From: Closterium sp. Naga37s-1
Taxonomy: Eukaryota; Streptophyta; Zygnematophyceae; Desmidiales; Closteriaceae
Assembly: GCA_947471745.1 (NCBI GenBank)
Contig: CANJKZ010000825.1
Span: 806,001-870,000 of the forward strand
Reading direction: 5' to 3'
Length of the DNA stretch: 64,000 nt
Numbering within the stretch: the first letter of the stretch is position 1; every line of letters starts with the position of its first letter. The notes under the pieces are model-generated. The model did not search any database, was not told where the DNA came from, and saw nothing but the letters and a program-made list of their open reading frames with translations. This document shows positions 55,601 to 64,000 of this stretch, one piece after another. Made by a program: the position numbers and the translations under genes.

Positions 55601-58600
55601 CGCTTTCCCCCCCCCACCTCCTCCTCCCCCCCCTCCCCCCTGCTGCCGAGCCACCTCCCCTCCCCCGACCCTCTTCGCCCCTTCCCCGGCCGCCCTAGCC
55701 TCGCCCCCCGCCTGCCTCGCACCCCCTGCCCCTTTTCCCGCAGCTCCCACGGCCCTGCCGCTGCTGACCTGTGCGCCACCACTGCCAGCCACCACAGGCA
55801 CTGACCCGCCTTTGCCCGCCACTGCACTGCTGCCCGCCCTGCTGCTGCTGCTGCTGCCGCTGCCAGGTCTGCTGGTGGTGGCGCTGGCGTGTGCGGCTGC
55901 AGCGTGCTGGAAGCGCCGCAGCATGTCGTCTAGAGGGTCTGCCTCCCTTGCTGTGCCCACTGCACCTGCTGCAGGTGCAGCACCCACAACCATGCCTGCA
56001 CCTGCAGCTTCACTCACTCCACCTGGCATGCCACCTGGCATGGCACCTGGCACGGGCGGCAGCACGACACTGAAGGCGCTCGGCCGAGGGGGCCGCACTG
56101 CCGCCGCTGCTGCTGCTGCTCCAACTGCTGCCGCTACTCCTGCTGCTGCTGCCGCTGCAGGCATGGCAAGGGCAGGAGCACCAAAGGGCATGGCGGGCGT
56201 GGGAGGAAGGGCGCGGAAGGGGACTGCGCCAGGCAGAGGGGGTACTGGCGGTGGTGGAAGCAGAGGGTAGGGGGCGGGCACAGGGAGCGAGGCGGGAGGG
56301 CGAGGCCGACCTGTTGCCTGCTCCGGCTGGCTGCTTTTGTCCTTATTCGCCCCGCCTCCTTCCTTCCTCTCATCGCCCCCTCCTGCCCTGGTCTTCTTAC
56401 TCTTCTTCACCTTTCTCAGCACAGGCCCTGCCCCTCTGGCCGCCTCCCTGCTGCCCTGCGCCCCTTCTCCCGACCTCGCCTCACCCTGCTTGCTGCCTGC
56501 TACGCGCTGCTTCCCTGCACCAGCTCCTCCGCCCTCCCCCTCCGCCTCATGCCGTTGGCTCGGCTGCGGGGCAGGTGGCAGGTGGTCTGAGGGTACCCGG
56601 GATGGCATGGGGCGGACACGGGGAGGGGAGATAGTTGTATCAAAACGATGGCACGAATTGCCCTGCATGTGTGTGGAAGAGCATAAATCACAACCAGTGT
56701 GAGCAGCAGAGGTGGGAGAGCAGCAGCAGTGGGAAACACAGTGCAAGTGCACAAGGGCCCATTCGTACCGGTGGCTGCACCCCCAGCAGCAGCAACAGGA
56801 GGGGCTGCAGGGGCGCCCACAGCAGCGCTGGCAGCAGGGGCGGCAGCGGCATGAGCGGCGGCAGCATGGTTGTTGGCGCGCGCCATAGCTGTCAGAGACA
56901 GGTCTGCCAACGTGGCCAGGGCATCCAATCCGGAGCTGCCACCTGGCAAGGGAAGGGAACGAGGAATTCATGTGAATGGTGGTGCATGGTGCATAATGCA
57001 TGCTGTGTGGTGGAAGCTGGAAGGGGCTGGAGTCTTATCATGGCGCCATTTCACTCGTGCTGTGCAGGCGAAGCATCCCGTGTGCTCCGCACCCCTCCGC
57101 TCACATCTCTCACTCACCGTGGAAAAGGCTGCTGGCATGCTCCCCCCCTCCACTACCCATGCCCTCCTGCATCCCCTGCCCCGCTGCTCCCGCTTCGCCC
57201 CTCGTAGCCCCTTCTCCCCCTCCATCTCCATCTCCCCCAACTCGACCCCCTTCTCCTGCATGCTGCCCCGCCTCCCTCTCCACCCCAGCGTGCGCGCCAC
57301 CCACCGCCTCCCCTCCCTGCCCACCAGGCCCGCCCCCCACCTCTGCCCCGCCTGCGACCCCCTTCCTCTTTGCCTTTGCCTTGCGCTTGCCCCCCTTCCC
57401 TTCCTTCACTTCCTTCCCCTCCTTCTCCCGCTTCCCTTCCTTCCTCTCCTCACCACCCTTCGCCTCCTTCTCCTCACCACCGCCCTTCTCCTCTCTCCTC
57501 TCCTCATCCCCCCTGCCCTTCTCCTCACCCCCCCTGCCCTTCTCCTCCTCGGTCCCTGCTCCCTTCTCCTCTCCACGCCCCTGCATCCCTGCCAACCTGC
57601 CACCACCCGTCGCCCCACCTGCCTCATCTGCTCTGCTCTCTTCCTCCCCCGCCTCCTCCTTCTGGGCCCCTGCCTTCTCCTCCTGTTCCTGCTGCTGTGG
57701 CCGCAGTGACACCCGCACACCAGCATTCGCCTCAGAGCGTCTCTTCTCGTCCTCCTCTGCCGCGCCTCGCCCTCTCGCCCCCACACCACCCACCACAGCA
57801 ACCGCTGACCGAGCCTTCTTAGGTGTGTGCGACCCCACACCCCTCTGCCTGCTCGCTACTGCTGTCACCCCCACACCCCACTCCCCCTGCCTGCCCTCGT
57901 GCCCTGCCCGCCCCTCCTCCTCCCCTCGCTCCCCTTGCCCGCGCCCGCCAGCTTGCCTTCCCTGTGCACGCTGTCTCACATCTGCGCCACCCTCCTTCCC
58001 CCCACCCTCCCCTCCGCCCCCATTCCTCCTGCCCTCGCCCTGCTCCTCCTCCTCCAGTTGCCTCTTCCTCTGCCCCACCCTGCCGCCTCCCCTCTCTCCC
58101 CCTTCCCCCGCTCTCTCCCCTTCCCCACCTTCCCCCCGTTCCCCCCCTCCCTTGCCCGCGCCACCAGGCACGTGCGCCCTGCGACTGCGTTTGCCCCGCG
58201 ACCACAGAGGGGCGGCTGATGGCAGAGGAGGGGGGAAGGGGAAGGGGAGCGGGATAAAAGGGGGGAAGGGGAAGGCGAGCGGGAGAAAGGGGAGAAAGGG
58301 AGGGACGGAGGGGGAGGGGAGAAGAGGTAAAGGGTTGCAAAAAACAGGGGTTGGATGTTTAGAAGAAAGGAAAAGAGAATTGAGGAGAGGCATTGAGAAG
58401 CATGGACACACACACACCTGCTGACTGCCTTCCAACCCCTGCTGCTGCTCCTGCAACCGCCTCCTGCATATCCCTCCCTTTAACAGCGCCATCGTTCCCT
58501 CCCCGCCCCGCACTAGACCCCGAGCTTCTCCCCACGCTCCACTGCTGCCCCTCCTGCTCCTCCGCCCCTTGCTCCGCACTCCCCTCCTCTGCGCCCCGCT

Positions 58601-60409
58601 TCACCTCCCTCCTCCTGCCCTCACTCCGCCTTCCACTGCCCGCCACATCACTCCCCTCCGCTCCCTCCCCTGCCTGTTGTCCCCCTCTCTCCCCCCGGCT
58701 ATGACCCATGCTGTTGGTCCTGTGTCTGGTGAGAGGCCGGTGATACTGCACCCTTGCCTCACTCTCACTCTCGCTCCTACTCTCCCTCTCCCTCTCACTC
58801 TCACTCGCACTCGCTCCCACACTCGCACCCTCACTGCCACTGCCCCGGTCACTCCGGAACCCAACACTGCCCCCCTCCCCTTCCCCTTCCCCCTCCCCCT
58901 CCCCCTCCGCCTCACTCCCACTCTCACTAAGAATCCCGCCCCCCCTGCTGCTACGGTGCACAGCGCGTCCCCGCCGTCGCCCCACGGGGGGAGTGACAGA
59001 GGCGGCCTGGCTGCCGTGGTCCTGCCCCCCTCCCCCTGCCTGCACTGCCAGCCCTGCCGCCTGCCCCTCGTCCGCTGCCTGCGGGTGCTCTGCCGCCGCC
59101 TCGTGCTGGACGCGCAGTCAGGGGGGTGTGGGGGAGAGGGGGCATGGGGGAGAGAGAGAAGGGGCAAGAAACAGTGTTGGCAGGTGCAATGGTGGTAGCT
59201 TGCGAGGAAGAGAGCAAGCGGGGGGTGGGAGGAAGTGGGTGGCGTGTGCAGGGAAAGTGCAGCGGCATGAGGAGGCAAAAGAACAGAGGCAACGCAGACA
59301 AGGAGCAGGCAGGCATGGGGGGCATGTAAAGGTGGGGGGTTGCCAGGCGAGGGGCGTACGAGCATGGAGTAGTGGCAGGGGAGGGAGGGGCGTACGAGCA
59401 TGGAGTAGTGGCAGGGGAGGGAGGGGCGTACGAGCATGGAGTAGTGGTCGGTCATCATGGCCACCAGCCCCACCGCCGATGCTGCTCCCTCTGGCAACGA
59501 CAGGTACGCCTGTGGTGACGCGGGCAGCACACACGCAGAACCAGAACAGAGTGTGATTTGAGAGCAGAGTAGGGGACTTGGGAACTGTACTTGCAGGGAT
59601 GCAAGATTCTCACTGGAGAGCCATTGGATACTTTTCACAGCGAGATCGTACGGCTGAGGGCGAGTGGGGGGCGGACTGACCCTGTTCATGTTGAAGAGCG
59701 CCTCCGCCATCTCCTCTGTTCGCCCCGGTAACTCCGCCACCACCTGCATGCACCCAGCAATGAGCATTGCACCGGACAGGCATCGCCATTCACCACGCAC
59801 GGCACACAGCAGCCATGGATCACCAAGCAGGAAGGACCATCGACAGATTATTATAAACGGTTCTGATTGAGCTTTATGGCCTGGAGGCTAGATCAGGTGC
59901 CTCATGGATTCAGGTGCATGGCTGGATCAGGTGATATATGCTGTGCGAACGAGGGTGACCGTGATACTAGCGAAACCAGCTGCTGAAGTGACGTCACCCA
60001 TCCACATACACGCCCACCCGTTCCTTCCCCGCGACACCTTCCCCCTCTTCCCCCTTATTTCAGGGAAATTCTTCCTCACCCCCCCCCGCCCTCCCTTCCC
60101 CCACCTTGCGCCAGTTCTTCCCCTCGGCGCGCAGCAGGCGGTAGAAGGCGCGCAGCTCGCCATCGCTCCACACGGGGCCCAGCCGCTCCACCAGCTTGCG
60201 CCGCTGCGGTCGGAAGGGGAAGGCGGGGACGGGGGAGGGGGGGGGGAGGAGGCAAAGGGCGGAACTCGTGACGCATGTGGCGTGAGGACCAGGTCGGGCG
60301 GCGACTCTGTGCGACGGACCCACGCCAAGTGATTGAGTCGGCTTGCGACAGGTAGCGGCACCTTGGTGGTAACGCGAAATGGGAAGACGCGAGTAACGAC
60401 GTGGATCAT
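49683..60409 (-). CDS. ALY: ALWAYS EARLY / LIN-9-like protein (DREAM/MuvB subunit), unusually long
   Basis: Twelve exons join in frame: 60409-60362, 60203-60105, 59743-59681, 59509-59432, 59105-58418, 58215-57118, 56942-56769, 56586-54279, 53791-52975, 52767-52555, 52357-50027 and 49892-49683, giving about 2708 residues. SANT-like part at 17-96 (LGPVWSDGELRAFYRLLR; RTEEMAEALFNMNRAYLSLP; GLVAMMTDHYSML). DIRP domain near 1470-1545 (EFLYSVIDCPWFRHSDF; GKPRRLSPAFLAEER), then a Tudor-like segment (VGEAVLAVHPGTGVV). Near the end come ALQALRSRN, QQRAHAMVAAALHA and MQQCLASLLLVQ, then HSCIARICQHLI. This is the plant ALY order; LIN-9/ALY is a chromatin-bound MuvB core subunit controlling cell-cycle and developmental genes. 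Arabidopsis ALYs have roughly 1000 residues; the excess here is Ala/Gly/Pro/Ser/Glu-rich sequence in exons 5, 6, 8 and 11. The first exon (16 codons) is the least certain part. Confidence 0.86.
53331..53430 (-). repeat. 33-bp coding repeat in ALY-like exon 9
   Basis: Three head-to-tail 33-bp units encode HGGMNPPHQGL-type repeats, in frame, after the Tudor-like segment. Confidence 0.85.
53731..53968 (-). repeat. 160-bp duplication spanning the exon 9 acceptor of the ALY-like gene
   Basis: About 77 bases covering the ccccccag acceptor and the GKPRRLSPAFL codons (53731-53808) recur 160 bp upstream in the gene, at about 53891-53968. The upstream copy reads GKPRRLSPTFLSKERANL, still coding-like, but runs into intron sequence without a donor. 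Confidence 0.8.
59350..59460 (-). repeat. three 36-bp copies of the exon 4 end and splice donor in the ALY-like gene
   Basis: A 36-bp unit containing the HYSML codons and the gtacgcccc donor occurs three times in a row. The rightmost is the real end of exon 4 (59432); the other two offer extra donors 36 and 72 bases downstream in the gene. Confidence 0.85.
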
Positions 60410-60711
60410 GCTAGGAAACCCTCGAATCAGACATGCTCGCGACGAATCGAACAATCAAGAGATGCGAGCGATGACACGAAGTACGCAAAGGACAAGGTGG
60501 AGGATGCGAGCGCTGAACTCGAACGACGCCGTGCAGGTGACGCTTGAGGCGATGAAACAGTCTCCTCCATAAAGACCGGACTACACCGCAGAAAACCAGA
60601 ATCTAAAGGTTTAAACGCAATCTCGCCTTGTGTCGCTGCGCATGGCGAGCGTCGGCGGCGCGCGGCTGAGCGTGCGCTCTCGACTGCGAAGAGGTCTTTC
60701 TGTGCGGCGCC
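60410..60711. promoter_or_regulatory. 302-bp divergent intergenic region, possible shared promoter
   Basis: Lies between the proposed ALY-like start (-) and the small protein gene (+). No TATA box or known element stands out. A bidirectional promoter is inferred only from orientation and short distance. Confidence 0.35.
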
Positions 60712-60924
60712 ATGGCTGACCGCGCCCCGCTACCCGCTAAGTCACGATTCAAGGCGCGACATCGCGAGAATAATTATCGTTTTGCTAAGCGGAAAGTCGG
60801 TCTCATACCGAAGGCTGACAGTAAGCGAGGCGCGGAACTAAAAGAGTTAATTACAATTGGTGTGAAAAAGTTGGGCATCAAGTTGAGCCAGGCGAGGCAA
60901 GCGCATCTAAGGGAAGTTGGCTGA
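60712..60924 (+). CDS. small basic protein, 70 aa, unrecognised
   Basis: A complete frame starts at an ATG in a strong context (gcggcgccATGGCTG) and ends at TGA. The protein is lysine/arginine-rich throughout (KSRFKARHRENNYRFAKRK near the N-terminus), has no membrane segment, and its second half could form amphipathic helices (ELKELITIGVKKLGIKL). I do not recognise a family. High basic content would suit a nucleic-acid- or ribosome-associated protein, but this is inference. It could also be the first exon of a longer spliced gene, although the in-frame stop follows directly. Confidence 0.55.
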   Translation: MADRAPLPAKSRFKARHRENNYRFAKRKVGLIPKADSKRGAELKELITIGVKKLGIKLSQARQAHLREVG

Positions 60925-61408
60925 AGTGAGGCACAATCGAGGTGATGGTACTGTGCTGTGCTGCAGGGACAGGCAGAGTCGTAGTGATGGAACAGAAGTG
61001 AGGGAAGGGGATAGGGGAGGAAGAAAGGGCAAGACGCGGCAAAAGCAAGGAAGCAAGCAGGCAAGCAACCAACCACCCGTTTATCTCTCGGGATTGCCTT
61101 CCCGCGCCTTTCCTTCCGGCCCCCGCCCACAGCAAATTTGAATCAAACCCTCAGCGCGCTCTGCCCGGTACTCGCGAAATCGCGGGAGATCGCCACCTTC
61201 GCTTCAGTTACATCAGCGAGAAAGATGGAATATTTCGATAGAGTAGCTGACTCTGAAACATTATCTCTACAATATGCAAAACAGGCATTGAAACAATCCA
61301 CCCTTTTATTATTTCTTACAAAAACACAAGCACTGCAGGTGCTATTCTCATGCAAAATACACACAAACTGATAAAGAAAACCCTTAATTTAAAATGTGAT
61401 GCGGACAA
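60925..61408. other. convergent intergenic region
   Basis: About 480 bases between the ends of the small gene (+) and chlorophyllide a oxygenase (-). AT-richer than the genes, especially 61220-61400, which probably holds the 3' UTR of the oxygenase. No further feature is seen. Confidence 0.5.
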
Positions 61409-63976
61409 TCATTCTTTGGCAGCTGCCTCTATCTCATTGCGCCATCTCCGATAGTGCACACCGAGCTTGTCGTAAAGTACAGGGTGGTTCCACACATTTG
61501 CACCACGTCTCATCCTGTCCTGCTGCCCTACCACCAAACGCAAGTCCTCGTCCAGCACCTGCTCAAGCATTGGCAGACAAAATGGCATTTGGTCAGTCCT
61601 GAGCAAGCATATTTCATCAACAGTAGCTGGACATGGAAGAATTCTGACTTTCAAGGACATTTTGAATCAGACAAATATTATGAAAACACGGAGGCCACAG
61701 CTCACCTGGTTAGCCAGAGACTTCCACAGTCTGTCGATGAAAGGCACAAACTTGACCCACTGGGCAAAGTCAAGCCCCATGCGGTAGAGCAGCCGTGTCT
61801 TGCCGCGTGACGACGGCAGGCAGGCGTGCAGCTGGTACAGATGCTGCGTGCACTCCTGCGCGCTGGCCTCCCCCTCCAGCTGGCCCGGCTTGACGAGCCC
61901 GATGGTGGACACCACCACGCAGGGCGGGCGGAACTCCATGGCGATGGGGTACGGGTCCCAGTGGCCCTGCAGTGCCTGCGCTGCTGCCGACTTGAAGCGA
62001 ACCAGGCTGCCACAGGGAAGCACAGAGGAGAGGACAAGAGGAAAATGTTAACCTCCAAGGCAGTGAGGAGTCAAGTGCAGGGGGTGCAAGTCACGGGCAC
62101 ACACTGACCTGGGAACGGACCAGCCCTTGGCGAAGGTGGTGGTGTGTGTGAAGGGCGCGTGGGCAAGGTCCAGGAGATTCTCCACCAGCAGCCCGTGCTC
62201 CACCGGCAGCTCTATCACTATCTGCAGGATGGCAGCACGAGTGGGGCAAGCAGGCAAATACGTACTTGAGCATGGCATCATACCACAGCAATCAGGCAGT
62301 GGTGCACACGAGCTGGCACTACCACAACAGCACTGAACGCCATCCACTGCAAGTCTTTCTCTGCTCTGACAGGGCCTGCAGCAGTGTGGCCCTGAGGCTC
62401 ACCTCGGCGTGCACAGTGTAGGAGGGGGGCGGCATGGTGGAGGGCAGGGTGTCGGTGGGCGTGGCAGTGCCGGGCCACACCCAGATCATGCCCTCGTGCT
62501 CCACACACGGCAGCGCTCGCACTCGCACGTTGGTGAGGCGCGTGGACGGCATCTTGGTGCACTGCCCGTCCGGCTTGAACTCCCACCCTGCCAGGCCACC
62601 ACGGGAGGGGCGTTGGCTTAGGTGGCTTAGGTACAGACAGACACCATATGACAAGGCAGGCTACAGCAGAAAGTGGTAACACCCTGAAAGAAGTGAACAG
62701 TGGCATGGATGTGTGGGTGAAGACGCCATACCGTGGTAGGGGCAGACAGCATGGCCTTCCACCACAGTGCCGATGGAGAGAGGGCATGCCCTGTGCGCAC
62801 ACTCGTCCCGGATGCACCCCGGCTTGCCGTCTGGGCCCCTGAACACCACCCACGGCTCCTCGAAGCAGTCAAACGGAATCTGTTGGAATGGCAGCGGGTG
62901 ATGGGGATCACATCAGCCGGTGGCAAGTGAGTGACATGTTGCAACGGATGGAGGCTAGAAGTCAGCATGCCGAGAATGCACCTGGCCCCACAGCATCTAC
63001 CCGCACACAGCCACGCAGCATGCACCCCTGCACGAGCGGCCGCCACGCACCAGCGTGGAGGCGTCGACGTCTTTGGAGAAGGCGACGGGGAACCAGAAGT
63101 TTTTGAGCGTCGACGCGTACTTGGGCAGCGGCCCCGACGTGTCCAGCTTCGTGCGCCGCGGGGCCTTCCCCTTCCGCTTCCCCTCCCCCACGCGCCCCTG
63201 GGACGCCGCCGTCTCAGCGGCGCTCTGCAGCTCCGCGGGCTCCGCCGCCAGGATCGCCTCCGCCTTCTCCACCACTGCCAGACTCCCCTCCGCGCGCCCT
63301 CCGCTAGCACTCGGCGCGCTACCCTCCGCCGCGTCCCCCTGGCTGCTGCTGGATTCCCTGGGAAGGGGGTCGACGACGCGCGTGGTCTCCACGAGCGACT
63401 CCAGCTCCGCCATCCGGTCCAGCGTCTGCCGCACGCGAGTCTCCGACGCGCGCACCTGCGCACACAGGCCCGAGGCAGACCGGCGCGGACGGGGATGACA
63501 GGGGGGGCGGTTGAGTGTACGGATGGCAGAACGGCGGGTTGAGGAACTGAAATGGCTAGGATGGGGAATGGGAGTAGGCATGGGGACGCTGAGGCATGGG
63601 GAAAAGCGTGATGCTGGGATGGGTAAGCGGGGCGCACCTGTGCGCGCGCAGCGGCGAGCTCTTGCCGCATGTGCTGCAGCTGCTCCTCGAGGGACACGAG
63701 GGACTCCGTGTCTGACGTGGACTCCAACGACGCCACGAACACGCCCGCCGCTACCCGCCGAGCCTGCACGCGCACACGATGCCGTTAGCGCTACTGCACG
63801 CTACGTTACGATAACGACGCTACTCGCACTACGATGCGGTGATGGAAAACGATGAGCGGAATACTGCTGTCTCGCACCTCGTCCTGTTCGTCGCTCTGAT
63901 CCCCACGCGGCACTCCAAACAGCTCCCCCGCGCTCTGCAATGCGTCCGCCACCGCGGGTGCTGGCCAGTGCGCCAC
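61409..63976 (-). CDS. CAO: chlorophyllide a oxygenase, 5' end outside window
   Basis: Rieske-type oxygenase that converts chlorophyllide a to chlorophyllide b in two oxygenation steps in the plastid. Exons 63976-63878, 63763-63638, 63455-63051, 62879-62732, 62587-62403, 62221-62109, 62006-61706 and 61558-61409 join in frame to 508 residues. The first three exons hold the coiled-coil part of the regulatory A domain ([35 protein letters not shown]) and the linker. The catalytic part has [10 protein letters not shown], the Rieske ligands CAHRACPL and CPYHG, the mononuclear iron site [12 protein letters not shown], and the C-terminal [28 protein letters not shown] and YRRWRNE. It matches plant CAO almost block for block. 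The start and transit peptide lie upstream of 64000. Exon 1 as seen opens at a ttaccgtag acceptor. Confidence 0.95.
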
Positions 63977-64000
63977 CTACGGTAACGGGAAGAGCAATGG

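Noticed and set aside
57000-58424. Pro/Ser/Leu-rich + strand frame of over 470 codons
   Set aside because: Antisense of ALY-like exon 6, which has family motifs and consistent splice phases.

Overview
The window is nuclear DNA of a green-lineage eukaryote. Four spliced host genes have clear plant-type products: a methionine gamma-lyase-like enzyme, a RIN2/RIN3 (AMFR/gp78-like) membrane E3 ubiquitin ligase, an ALWAYS EARLY/LIN-9 protein and chlorophyllide a oxygenase. High GC content, many short GT-AG introns, long Ala/Gly/Pro/Ser-rich insertions in otherwise conserved proteins, and copia elements with very short LTRs suggest a streptophyte alga. A zygnematophyte such as Closterium is my best guess, by inference only. 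I see no bacterial operon, CRISPR array, tRNA or rRNA gene.

Layout. 1-1447: 3' part of the methionine gamma-lyase-like gene (+). 2200-6040: hAT-1, a DNA transposon with an exact 8-bp target duplication and a five-exon transposase that reads open throughout. 6477-15226: Copia-1 (-), itself carrying an 858-bp solo LTR of another family (9056-9913). 15235-26157: Element A, an old copia-type copy (+) lacking its 3' part, into which Copia-2 (18420-25914, +) has jumped. 26158-29040: a chain of changing tandem repeats plus one poly(A)-ended insertion. 29913-40852: hAT-2, a decayed relative of hAT-1, split by Copia-3 (32108-39374, -). Each nesting level is confirmed by its own target-site duplication.

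41033-48483 holds the RIN2-like gene (-, 8 exons, about 754 aa), whose introns hold a 116-bp array and a 19-bp palindromic array. 49683-60409 holds the ALY/LIN-9-like gene (-, 12 exons, about 2708 aa). A 70-codon small basic protein gene (+) diverges from it at 60712. 61409-63976 holds chlorophyllide a oxygenase (-), whose 5' end lies beyond the window. The host genes form no pathway; they cover sulfur amino acid breakdown, membrane protein ubiquitination, cell-cycle transcription and chlorophyll b synthesis.

The most unusual signal is that short tandem duplications repeatedly include an exon edge and its splice site. I count five cases in the two large host genes. The extreme case is the 3' end of exon 5 of the RIN2-like gene, present in 22 copies, 20 of them almost identical and each carrying a run of G-tracts on the + strand.
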